From the NCBI GenBank assembly GCA_025517525.1, contig JAOPJZ010000004.1:186001-250000 (forward strand): a stretch of DNA of 64,000 bases. The letters are read 5' to 3'. Under the pieces are notes generated by a model. That model was not told the origin of the DNA, ran no database searches, and worked only from the letters and a program-made list of their open reading frames with translations. This DNA comes from Natronosalvus hydrolyticus. Lineage in GTDB: Archaea > Halobacteriota > Halobacteria > Halobacteriales > Natrialbaceae. A program made the translations under genes and the position numbers. This document shows, piece by piece, positions 53,238 to 61,500 of the stretch (positions are counted from its first letter, which is position 1; each line of letters begins with the position of its first letter).

Positions 53238-53506
53238 ACAGATATTGCCCGAAAAGCGTCATCGATATGGATGGATCGGCGGTCTTCGGGCAGGTCATCG
53301 ACAAACTCGAGCTGTCTAGTTGTCAGCCTTGCCAACCCCATTTGTTCATCCATGCGTAGGGGCTTAGCAGGCTTTCATTCCATCAGAGCCCAGCCAGCAA
53401 TGTTATCAGAATTTAATATCAAGTGGGACATCTGACAAGGTCTTGATTTGATCCTTGTTTATGATTCCCTTGATGCGGTTAAAAGAGACGAGTACAGAGT
53501 GATCCG
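53238..53506. promoter_or_regulatory. Gap before the PglZ-like operon
   Basis: This 269-bp region has no gene. It is the only gap above 60 bp in the minus-strand run from queD to the DUF1998 gene, so it probably contains the operon's own promoter. No clear TATA box or repeat could be fixed. Confidence 0.35.
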
Positions 53507-53980
53507 TTAGGGGTGTTCGATCATCGACGACACGGTCGCTGCCATCGAATCCGTCGTCTCCTTCCACTCCGTGAATCGCTCTTCGCCTGCTTTTGGCGGA
53601 TCGATGTCGAAATCGAGTGGGTGATAGCTCATTCGGCCCAGAGACTCGGCGGCAACCTCACCGACAAACTCTGCATTCTTCCGCTTGGATGAAACGCCGC
53701 CAGACGCTAAATCGTAGTAGTCAGTGAACAGTTGTACCACGGTCACGGTGCCTTCTACTGCTCGGGATTTGCTGAGGTGTCGAAAAATTTTCGCCGCGTT
53801 GTCCGCGGGATCGGCCCGTCGCCATTCCAGTTCGACCAAAATGTAACTGTCGTCAGCTACTCCCCCGACGTCAACGGGGGTTTCCACGATCCTATACTCG
53901 GTTTCCCACCTATAGAACGGTAACTCCCGTTCCAATCGATCTTTCAGTCGAACGATTACATCGTCCGCAAACTCTCCCAT
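53507..53980 (-). CDS. Small protein, possible PD-(D/E)XK nuclease fold
   Basis: A 157-residue protein. YRIVETPVDVGGVADDSYILVELEWRRADPADNAAKIFRHL has the order of a PD-(D/E)XK core: an acidic turn, then a beta strand ending E-L-E, then a helix with conserved Asn and Lys. The exact D and E-x-K residues are atypical (E-L-E-W-R), so activity is uncertain. It follows queC by 58 bp and so belongs to the preQ0 operon. A role could be cleavage of unmodified DNA or recognition of the modification. This is inference. Confidence 0.5.
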   Translation of the reverse strand: MGEFADDVIVRLKDRLERELPFYRWETEYRIVETPVDVGGVADDSYILVELEWRRADPADNAAKIFRHLSKSRAVEGTVTVVQLFTDYYDLASGGVSSKRKNAEFVGEVAAESLGRMSYHPLDFDIDPPKAGEERFTEWKETTDSMAATVSSMIEHP

Positions 53981-54038
53981 GGTGTGAACACTGAGACGTG
54001 ACAGTTAGAGCTTCCGGCAATTGACGGCCTCTCGCCTC

Positions 54039-54743
54039 TCAGTCAATGTAGTTCGGACGCTCTCTGTACTCAATGGGATCCCTCACACCGGCTTCTTCGA
54101 AAGCTCTGAGGCGATAGGCACAGGCGTCGCACCTACCACACGCCGGTTCCTCGTCGCGGTAGCAACTCCACGTGAGATCGTAGGGTACGTTCAGGTCGAG
54201 TCCCCACTCCGTGATCTCTGTCTTCGTCCAGTCTACAAACGGGGCCATTAGATCTATCGACGTCTCTGGCTTCGTTCCGACGTCCACAACTCCCTGAAAC
54301 GCGTCGAAGAATTCAGGACGGCAGTCGGGATAACCGGAGTGGTCCTCGCTGTGGGCACCGATGAAAATGGCCCTACAGTCGTTCGCCTCGGCATACGAAG
54401 TCGCCATCGACAGGAGATTCGCATTCCGGAACGGGACGTAACTTGACGGAATCTGATCGCTGTCAAGATCCACGTCATTGACATCAAGGCTATCGTCAGT
54501 TAGGCTGGAGGCACCGATGCGAGCTAGGTGGTCGGTCTCGATATGGAGGAAGTCGGCCACGTCTATGTGTTCGGCCAGCTGTTTGGCACACTCCGACTCT
54601 TTACCCGCCGTTTGCTGACCGTAGGTAGTGTGGAGAAAGTAAAGTTCGTACCCCCGTTTTCGCGCTTCGAACGCCGCAGTCGCGCTGTCCATACCGCCCG
54701 ATACGAGAGCTACCGCCTTCTCTGCGTTTTGTTGGTCTGTCAT
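54039..54743 (-). CDS. queC: 7-cyano-7-deazaguanine (preQ0) synthase
   Basis: A 234-residue enzyme that converts 7-carboxy-7-deazaguanine to preQ0 with ATP and ammonia. The PP-loop SGGMDS is at residues 15-20, a VPFRNANLLSMATSYAE block is in the middle, and the zinc site is the Cys set C-x6-C...C-x2-C in CYRDEEPACGRCDAC near the end. All catalytic features are present. In Archaea preQ0 is normally made for archaeosine in tRNA, but here the gene is in a DNA-defence island beside transglycosylases. It is 22 bp after queE. Confidence 0.93.
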   Translation of the reverse strand: MTDQQNAEKAVALVSGGMDSATAAFEARKRGYELYFLHTTYGQQTAGKESECAKQLAEHIDVADFLHIETDHLARIGASSLTDDSLDVNDVDLDSDQIPSSYVPFRNANLLSMATSYAEANDCRAIFIGAHSEDHSGYPDCRPEFFDAFQGVVDVGTKPETSIDLMAPFVDWTKTEITEWGLDLNVPYDLTWSCYRDEEPACGRCDACAYRLRAFEEAGVRDPIEYRERPNYID

Positions 54744-54765
54744 GTCGGTGATAGTGCATATATGT

Positions 54766-55548
54766 CTACGTCTCTGGTGCGTCGTTCCAAATGTCCACGT
54801 GTATCCGTGGCGTGTACCGAAATCCGTGTTCCATCGCCAGTTCAGCGGTCAGTTTTCGCGTCTCCTGGAGGCGGGACTTCGTGGCTCCCTCGGGCATTAG
54901 TAGCACGTCCGAGTCCCGTATCTTTGCGGCTGTTGTCCCTCGTATGTCGTCGATCAATCTGGTTATTTCGGACATGTCGTCTCGACTCGACACTACGAAC
55001 TTCAGCTGGGCCTGGTAGGATTCCACCAGCCGACAAATGGATTCCATATCAATGCGTCGGTCGTCGTGACGGTCGGCCCAGCTCCCGTTTCCCTTAGGGT
55101 CTTTCCGCGGGGTTGGCGTGCTGTTCGAAAGCTTCGGGCTGATACTCGCAAGGTCGATTGCAGCGTCCCGATAGATGGTTCCGTTCGTCTCAACGGTCGT
55201 GTGATACTCTGCATCCCTGAGTCTGTCGAGTAATTCAACCGTTTTGTTGTGTATCAGCGGTTCACCGCCTGTCACCACGACGTGGTCAGCCTCCTCGTTT
55301 CGGCTGACGCGTTCGACGATGGTGTTCACATCGAGCCACGCGTGAGTCGGTTCCCAGCTCGTGTGGTACGAATCACAGAACCAACATCGAAGATTACAGC
55401 CGCTTGTCCGGACGAACACGCTGGGCGTTCCAGCGAGTTTTCCCTCTCCCTGTAGAGAGTAGAACAGCTCGTTGACCGGCAGTGCGTCTTCGTTGGCGCT
55501 GTGCGATGAGGCATTCGTGAGATCAGTGTTGTCGGAACTAACCGGCAT
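54766..55548 (-). CDS. queE: 7-carboxy-7-deazaguanine synthase (radical SAM)
   Basis: A 260-residue radical SAM enzyme that contracts 6-carboxytetrahydropterin to 7-carboxy-7-deazaguanine. The 4Fe-4S ligands C51, C55 and C58 sit in GCNLRCWFCDSYHTSW, as in archaeal QueE. VVVTGGEPLIHNKTVELLDRL and VETNGTIYRD follow as the SAM-binding GGE and strand motifs. The start is ATG 55548, 3 nt after the queD stop. Sequence and size are normal for the family. Confidence 0.92.
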   Translation of the reverse strand: MPVSSDNTDLTNASSHSANEDALPVNELFYSLQGEGKLAGTPSVFVRTSGCNLRCWFCDSYHTSWEPTHAWLDVNTIVERVSRNEEADHVVVTGGEPLIHNKTVELLDRLRDAEYHTTVETNGTIYRDAAIDLASISPKLSNSTPTPRKDPKGNGSWADRHDDRRIDMESICRLVESYQAQLKFVVSSRDDMSEITRLIDDIRGTTAAKIRDSDVLLMPEGATKSRLQETRKLTAELAMEHGFRYTPRIHVDIWNDAPET

Positions 55549-55551
55549 CTG

Positions 55552-56019
55552 CTACAGTATCCCTCCTGCGGCAAGCTCTCCAGTCTCACTCACCTCAACG
55601 GTTACGTCGCTCACAGTCTCCGGAAGCTCAATTCTCAATCGCCGTTCGAGGACTAATCCCATCACCTCCGCAGTCGGCGGCTGATCTAGGACGACGACGG
55701 CGTCGCCATCACCGCTGGCCTCAAACGCATCTACCAACGGATCTCCTCGCTCCACGAGGAACCGGTGATCCCACTCCGACAATACAGAAGTGATGACCCC
55801 CTTGTCAACGACCCATCCATCGGCAGAGAGGGTTCCAGTCACCGATACGGTGACCTCGTAGTTGTGCCCGTGGGGACGACTGCACTTACCATCGTGATGC
55901 AATATACGATGTCCTGTGCTGAGACGGATCGGTTGATTACGACCGACATGAAGGGTACGTTCGGCCCCAGCGAGGTCTTCCGAGGAAAGAGAGTATTCTT
56001 CAGGTATGCCTTCTAGCAT
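55552..56019 (-). CDS. queD: 6-carboxytetrahydropterin synthase
   Basis: A 155-residue enzyme forming 6-carboxy-5,6,7,8-tetrahydropterin from dihydroneopterin triphosphate. It has the three zinc His at H37, H50 and H52 and the catalytic Cys C46, in STGHRILHHDGKCSRPHGHNYE. A WDHRFLVERGDPLVD motif and a final Glu-rich strand follow. It is the first gene of the minus-strand preQ0 operon. GTP cyclohydrolase (FolE/MptA), needed for the substrate, is not in the window and is presumably supplied by the chromosome. Confidence 0.9.
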   Translation of the reverse strand: MLEGIPEEYSLSSEDLAGAERTLHVGRNQPIRLSTGHRILHHDGKCSRPHGHNYEVTVSVTGTLSADGWVVDKGVITSVLSEWDHRFLVERGDPLVDAFEASGDGDAVVVLDQPPTAEVMGLVLERRLRIELPETVSDVTVEVSETGELAAGGIL

Positions 56020-56043
56020 ACCGGGATATTATCGCCACCGTAC

Positions 56044-56051
56044 TTAAATTT
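56044..56051 (-). promoter_or_regulatory. TATA box of the queD-queE-queC operon
   Basis: AAATTTAA on the minus strand, centred 28 nt before the queD ATG at 56019; a leaderless promoter. Confidence 0.6.
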
Positions 56052-56161
56052 GAACCACTCGGTGGCTATGATCGAACTGATGGGAATGATTAGGTAACTG
56101 ACCGTTTCGACAATGAGAAGTTAATTGAGGTCACCGACAGAGAATACATACAGATCATTTG

Positions 56162-58063
56162 ATGTCGGTATTCAGGACCCTTGAAAAGGCAACGTACGGT
56201 CGTCGGGGTGAGATTGACACCCCTGGCGGTCGTATACAAACCCCTGCGCTTCTCCCCGTAGTGAGCATTATTGGGGGTACGACAACTAAGTCAGGCGGCA
56301 TCTGGCGGTACACGCGTCGCCATCTGTTTGAGGACGAGAGCGCCCAAGGATTCATGTTTCAGGCGATGTCGTTTCTCGACTACAATCTCTCTGCAGACAA
56401 CCTCGAAAACTGGCGTAAAAAACCTCTCAAACAGCATTTTGATGAGTGCGATACCGAACCTGGATTTGATCGGCCACTGTTCGTTGATTCGGGTGGGTTT
56501 AAATTGATGAACTCGAACAAATTCGGGGAATCACCGGACGAAGGCGGCAGTGAGAACGACTGGGGTATCTACACGAATCCCGAGAGCATCTTAGACCTGC
56601 AGCTCGATTACGGTGCCGATATTATTGCAACTCTAGACTTTCCGATTCCACAGAATCTGAATAGAGAGGAAACAACGGGACGGATGGAGCGGAGCATCAA
56701 TAATGCGGTAGAGACGCTCCGGTTGCTCGATGAGCGTGAACTGGATAAGACCCCCTCCGTGTACGTGGCAATTCACGGTCACAACTACGAAGACGTCAAC
56801 TGGTACGTCAGCCAGTTCTTGGACCGTGCTGAGGAGTTTGACGAGGCCTTTGAAGGGTTTGCTCTCGGTTCGCTCGTCCCGCTCAGCAGTTCGCCGGACA
56901 CGTTGGTAGACATTGTGCAAGGCGCGAGAGACGCAATTCCCACGAATCGTTACGACGACATCGCGCTCCACGTGTTCGGTATCAGCGGGAGGCTCTGCCC
57001 GTTGCTCTCTCTCCTCGGAGTTGATACCTTCGATTCGAGAAGCTACCAGTACGCCGCAAGGAACAAGAAGTTCATCCACCCGGAGACGTGGCGACGGATC
57101 AGCCTCGACCAAATTGACGACTGGGACGACTGGCCGTGTGACTGTAGCGCGTGTCAGTCCATCCATCTGGACGACATGCAGCATGCTTTATTGGAGTCAG
57201 ACGTCAGCAACAAGCCCATTGAGGGCCAACACGGGAAGCGTTTCAAGAGCGAGTATTACGCACAGATAGCCCACCACAACTTCGAGCTGTACAGCCGCCA
57301 GATGAGTGGAGTCCGCGACGCAATTGACGATGGCCGCCTATTGGAAAACGTCGCCGACTTTGCCTGTGGGAAAAACATCGTCGAGAAGGGACTTAAGCGA
57401 GCGCAGCTACACAACCCGGAGCTCCGGGAGCGACTCGCGGAGATTGGCTATGAAGAGCTCGTCGCTGGCCCCGATGATGAGACGTTTCAGAGCAAACTCA
57501 CCAGCTTCCTGAGCGGAGTAGAGGATGCAACACGGAAGAAGCGAACCATCTCGTTGAAATACGGTCCAGGCGACTTTGACGTGCTTCAGCGCGACGACTA
57601 CCAGCCACCAAACGACGCAAAAGTACTACTCATTCTGCCGTGTAGCCAGGAAAAGCCATACTCCGAATCCCGTACCCACCAGGCAGTCCTGTCTCGGCTT
57701 GAAGGCCAGCGAAATGCTTTTCATAAAATATCTGTCTCTGGTCTTTACGGCCCGGTTCCAGAAGATTTTGAGGAAGTAGACCCAGTGATGAGTTACGAAT
57801 ATGTCCTAACCACGGCCGACGACGACCAAGTCGAGCTCGTCGCACATCGGCTAGCGGATTACTTGGAAGAGTACGGTGATCAATTTGACCGGGTTTTAGC
57901 TTACACGACCAACAAAGCGTACCGCCAAGCCATCGAGAAGGCGTTCGAGGAGTATGGACGAGGGGAGACGCTCCCCAGTAATCCGCGAGCGCTCCAACTC
58001 ACGGAACACTTCCGAGGTGAGAATCTCGACGAATTGGTGGAAAAATTCACTAGCTCTCCGTGA
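56162..58063 (+). CDS. DpdA-like transglycosylase fused to an ArcS-type domain
   Basis: A 633-residue protein. Residues 1-420 are a tRNA-guanine transglycosylase (TGT) barrel: D109 in VDSGGFKLM (base binding), LGSLVP, the nucleophile candidate D291 in GVDTFDSRSY, and the zinc ligands C326, C328 and C331 with a His in the IAHHNF helix. Residues 480-630 are a separate domain opening at 493 with LPCSQEKPYSESRTH, which matches exactly the PC-x3-KPY-x2-S-x2-H signature of archaeosine synthase ArcS. Normal archaeal tRNA TGT carries a PUA domain, absent here. With queD-E-C beside it, a DNA-directed base-exchange enzyme of the DpdA kind is likely. Starts at ATG 56162; TTG 56159 is one codon earlier. 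Confidence 0.8.
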   Translation: MSVFRTLEKATYGRRGEIDTPGGRIQTPALLPVVSIIGGTTTKSGGIWRYTRRHLFEDESAQGFMFQAMSFLDYNLSADNLENWRKKPLKQHFDECDTEPGFDRPLFVDSGGFKLMNSNKFGESPDEGGSENDWGIYTNPESILDLQLDYGADIIATLDFPIPQNLNREETTGRMERSINNAVETLRLLDERELDKTPSVYVAIHGHNYEDVNWYVSQFLDRAEEFDEAFEGFALGSLVPLSSSPDTLVDIVQGARDAIPTNRYDDIALHVFGISGRLCPLLSLLGVDTFDSRSYQYAARNKKFIHPETWRRISLDQIDDWDDWPCDCSACQSIHLDDMQHALLESDVSNKPIEGQHGKRFKSEYYAQIAHHNFELYSRQMSGVRDAIDDGRLLENVADFACGKNIVEKGLKRAQLHNPELRERLAEIGYEELVAGPDDETFQSKLTSFLSGVEDATRKKRTISLKYGPGDFDVLQRDDYQPPNDAKVLLILPCSQEKPYSESRTHQAVLSRLEGQRNAFHKISVSGLYGPVPEDFEEVDPVMSYEYVLTTADDDQVELVAHRLADYLEEYGDQFDRVLAYTTNKAYRQAIEKAFEEYGRGETLPSNPRALQLTEHFRGENLDELVEKFTSSP

Positions 58064-58139
58064 GGATACACCAGCTTGTAAGGGTAAACTCGGTTGATTA
58101 TCCGAACTATTAAGGTCTCCAAGGGAGATCAGCAGGTAG

Positions 58140-58601
58140 ATGACTTCCCTGCTCGTTCAGTCCTGTTCGGCCACCAAAGAACCGGTGGAAGAGCCGGTTC
58201 AAGCCATCGAGCTGTACGATGGATACTTTTTCCGGATTATCAAGAAGGCACAGCGCTCAAACCGGGTTCAGACAGGACTCGACATAATAATTATATCAGC
58301 AGAACATGGTGTCGTTGAGACTGATGACAAGATTGGATATTACGACAGGCGAATGGACACGGAGCGTGCGAGCGAGCTGAACGATACAGTCGTTGGAAGT
58401 ATTGCAAACAAGGTGTCTGAGGCGGGGTATGATAATATATGGATCAACCTGGGTAAGGACTACCTCCCAGCAGTCGAGGGTATTGAAAGTGCCGTCAACG
58501 TTCCCGTCAATTACATCCAAGGCTCCGGAATCGGAATGAAAGGCAAGCGGCTGAAGCAGCTGGTTTCCATCGACGGAGCCGTCGCGGTAAGCGGTGACTG
58601 A
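58140..58601 (+). CDS. DUF6884-like protein
   Basis: A 153-residue protein of DUF6884 type: VQSCSATK at the start, AIELYDGYFFRIIKKAQ, IIIISAEHGVVETDDKIGYYDRRM, and a C-terminal Rossmann-like end. DUF6884 and the ArcS C-terminal domain share the (P/S)C-S-x-x-K opening, which suggests this is a stand-alone counterpart of the domain fused to the preceding transglycosylase. Biochemical role is unknown. Spacing is 76 bp after the first transglycosylase and 4 nt before the second, and GGAG precedes the ATG. It may modify or handle preQ0 or the modified base. Confidence 0.65.
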   Translation: MTSLLVQSCSATKEPVEEPVQAIELYDGYFFRIIKKAQRSNRVQTGLDIIIISAEHGVVETDDKIGYYDRRMDTERASELNDTVVGSIANKVSEAGYDNIWINLGKDYLPAVEGIESAVNVPVNYIQGSGIGMKGKRLKQLVSIDGAVAVSGD

Positions 58602-58605
58602 CGAT

Positions 58606-59853
58606 ATGGTGTCGTTCAACGTACATGCTGAGGCGGGCGAAGCGCGTTGCGGTACGCTTCAAATAAATGACCGCAGCCTCGAAACCCCTCACCTGTTTCC
58701 AGTGGTGAACTTCTACGCAGGAGGAAACGAGGGCTCTCTGTTCGGCGGCGGGATCCATCGCACGATAAAAGAGTTCATGGTCAACCACCCGCCCGTGGTG
58801 GGGGAACAGAACTACAGTGACCTGTTCCCGGGGGTAATGACTTCCATTTCTTCCCTGGCAGACTACGGTATCTCGGAGGAAAAACTAGAGTGGTATCTAC
58901 ACAATAAAATTCGAGAATGGGAGAGTTTCAGTGACTACAATGGCGTGATATTCGCTGATTCTGGGGGCTATAAAATACTCACTCAGGGAGGGATACAGGG
59001 AAGGGACTTTGAGAAAGATATTGATCAAGACAAGGCTCTGGACATCCAGCTCGCGCTGGGTCCGGATATTTTCGTCAATCTGGATCATCCAATCCATCCC
59101 GACGACGAGTTCGAAGATCGAATCGAAAAAATGAAACAGACTGCGGTGAACGCCCGACTGTTCGCTGAGCGGAGAGACGAGATCGACGGCGCATGTTACC
59201 TCACCGTTCACGGCTACTACGAGGCGATGCTGGAGCGATCTTTTGATCTTATTGAAGAGGAGCTTGCGGAGCCGATACCGAAGGTATTCGACGGGGTTGC
59301 GCTAGGCAGCCTTGTCCCACGAAAGGACAATGTCGAGGTGCTCGTGGAGGCCGTCTCCGACTGCAAGCGCGAAATGCAACAGCGAGGTTACGAGGATCTA
59401 CCACTTCACGTTCTCGGAATTTCGGGTAATGCAATGCCGTTACTTGTCGCCCTCGGGGCCGACTCCTTCGATTCTGCTTCGTACCTACACCAAGCGATAA
59501 ACGGGAAATATTACGTCAACTTATTCGAGTCCGTACCGGTTGATGAGGCTGATTTCGACGCCTGTCAGTGCCGGATCTGTAATGACGACTTCCATCGTGC
59601 GCGAATGCGTGACCGGATGGAAGATCTTTATCAAAAGGACATTCTCGGTTCGGTCGCGGCGCACAACCTGGCGGTTCAACAGCGAGAACTTCGCAAGTTC
59701 CGTCAGCTGATTGTTGATGGAAACGAGCAAGCGGTTGCGACTTACCTGGAAGAGTCTGTGAAGGATCAGAAAGGTTTCCGTAAGTTCGTCTACAAACTAA
59801 TTAACGAACGAATGAATCCCTACTTTGAGGAGACTGATACAACCTATGCATAA
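58606..59853 (+). CDS. Second TGT-family (DpdA-like) transglycosylase
   Basis: A 415-residue TGT barrel without fused domain. The base-binding site is at D118 (ADSGGYKIL), VALGSLVPR follows, the nucleophile candidate is D289 in GADSFDSASY, and the zinc site is C320, C322, C325 (CQCRIC) with the HNLAVQQ His. The sequence differs clearly from the other copy, with a longer first domain. No PUA domain. Two TGT proteins with intact active sites and separate ArcS-like partners suggest base exchange on both strands or a heterodimer. ATG 58606 is chosen; GTG 58594 is four codons earlier and overlaps the previous gene. Confidence 0.78.
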   Translation: MVSFNVHAEAGEARCGTLQINDRSLETPHLFPVVNFYAGGNEGSLFGGGIHRTIKEFMVNHPPVVGEQNYSDLFPGVMTSISSLADYGISEEKLEWYLHNKIREWESFSDYNGVIFADSGGYKILTQGGIQGRDFEKDIDQDKALDIQLALGPDIFVNLDHPIHPDDEFEDRIEKMKQTAVNARLFAERRDEIDGACYLTVHGYYEAMLERSFDLIEEELAEPIPKVFDGVALGSLVPRKDNVEVLVEAVSDCKREMQQRGYEDLPLHVLGISGNAMPLLVALGADSFDSASYLHQAINGKYYVNLFESVPVDEADFDACQCRICNDDFHRARMRDRMEDLYQKDILGSVAAHNLAVQQRELRKFRQLIVDGNEQAVATYLEESVKDQKGFRKFVYKLINERMNPYFEETDTTYA

Positions 59854-61381
59854 GACACCACAAGTCAACGAGGTCAACGAGTTTATCGAGATAGCGAGCG
59901 ACTTTGAGGATCCGCTGGAAGTCATCAGAGAAGCTCTATCGAACTCCTACGACGCAAACGCTACGAGAGTAGATATCGAGATTACGCAAGACGATGAAGG
60001 GCGGAATACACTCACCATCGATGACGATGGTGATGGAATGTGCGAGCGGGACTTATCTTCGTTCTTTGATCTCGGAAACTCAAGGAAACATGACGCGATT
60101 GGATACAAGGGACACGGGACGAAAATCTATTACAAGAGCGACGAAATTCGAGTCGAGGCAGTCAAGGACGGTACACGGATCGAATCATTGATGGAACGAC
60201 CGTGGGAGACGCTGAACGACCGCGAACTTCCCATGTACTCGGTCGAGAAGACTGAAACCGACGAGTCATCGGGTACCCGAATTGAGGTTCACGGATTCCG
60301 TGCAGGTCGAGGTTTCGATCCACAGAAACTTACTTATAACAAGATTGAACACTACATCAAGTGGAAAACAATTGGTGGATCAACCGCCTGGTACTTCGAC
60401 GACGACTTCCATGAAATGGAAATAACCATTGAGCTATCAGATACCATCGACGACACGCGTCCCCCAATAAAGACTACCAACCGACTGAAATTTGGACCCG
60501 AAAACAGGGACCCTGAAGGTGAGTTCGTAGCTGAAAGAATGTGTAAGTGTTACCCACCCAGAGAGCTGTCCGTTACTCTTGACGACGGCCAAGAGGCATT
60601 GATCGAAGTTGTTGGAATGGTGGGTGGAAAGGAAGCGCGAAATGAGCTACCGACGTACGGAAAACACTCTGCACAGTTCGGAGTCTGGCTTGCCAAAGAT
60701 CACATCAAGGTTGAGAGATATAACGACGCCATCGGAGCCGACAATGAGTTCTTCCACTTCTTTTTTGTAGCTAACTGCCAGGATATCGAACTCTCTGCAA
60801 ATCGGGAAAAGATACGGAACAAGTCTGGCAACGTCTACCAGGCGATAACGGACGAGTTAGATCGATTCTTCACCAAGGTATGTCAAGACCCATGGTATCA
60901 AGATTATATCGAACGTCGAAAGCTAGAGAACAAAATGCAGAGTGTGCAGTCTCAGGCGAGCTCGCTTGATGATCGACGGGAACGTGCGGAAGAACAGGGA
61001 GGGCTTTCACCATCAAATTCCGCTGAAGTGGTCGCCATGTTGGAACGATACAGTGCCAACGGTGCTCCAGAGTCATTCAAAATTGCGGACTTTCAGTTGA
61101 ATGACGAAGTGAACACGATCCTTGAGACGGAAAACGGGTTTGATAATGCCTCAATAGAAGTCAAGCTGAGTGACTTCTTTAAGGATGAACCGCCTTTGAC
61201 TCATATTGACAGATTCGTTTGCTGGAAACTCGGTGATATTGATGCACTCAGCCAGCTTGAACGGACGCCTTACATGGATGAAACCATCCGATTCGATTTT
61301 TCCGATAACGAAATTAAGTATGGGGAAGACGATCCGAGGACGATTCCCATTCTCGAACTTTCCTCAAAGATCTCACCGTAG
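59846..61381 (+). CDS. GHKL-type ATPase (MORC-like)
   Basis: A 511-residue protein. The N-terminal ATPase domain has the N box EALSNSYDAN, G1 DDDGDGMCE and G2 GYKGHGTKI, all intact, followed by a transducer-like domain and the AQFGVWLAKDHIKVE and LSANREKI blocks. The last 150 residues have a coiled coil (RRERAEEQGG) and an unknown C-terminal domain. It is most like MORC/Hsp90-family ATPases that close as dimers on DNA, which are found in several anti-phage systems. ATG 59846 lies inside the end of the transglycosylase gene (8-nt overlap), so the two are translationally coupled. I read it as part of the same modification/defence set. Confidence 0.75.
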   Translation: MHKTPQVNEVNEFIEIASDFEDPLEVIREALSNSYDANATRVDIEITQDDEGRNTLTIDDDGDGMCERDLSSFFDLGNSRKHDAIGYKGHGTKIYYKSDEIRVEAVKDGTRIESLMERPWETLNDRELPMYSVEKTETDESSGTRIEVHGFRAGRGFDPQKLTYNKIEHYIKWKTIGGSTAWYFDDDFHEMEITIELSDTIDDTRPPIKTTNRLKFGPENRDPEGEFVAERMCKCYPPRELSVTLDDGQEALIEVVGMVGGKEARNELPTYGKHSAQFGVWLAKDHIKVERYNDAIGADNEFFHFFFVANCQDIELSANREKIRNKSGNVYQAITDELDRFFTKVCQDPWYQDYIERRKLENKMQSVQSQASSLDDRRERAEEQGGLSPSNSAEVVAMLERYSANGAPESFKIADFQLNDEVNTILETENGFDNASIEVKLSDFFKDEPPLTHIDRFVCWKLGDIDALSQLERTPYMDETIRFDFSDNEIKYGEDDPRTIPILELSSKISP

Positions 61382-61500
61382 TATGGTAATCCCGTCGGTT
61401 TTTGGTGTGCGTTTCTATCGTGATCTGACCCATTCACAGCGTTATCCATCCTCAATACGGAGTGGATGATCTGCCCAAGCGAGGTCCTCTGATATGGATT

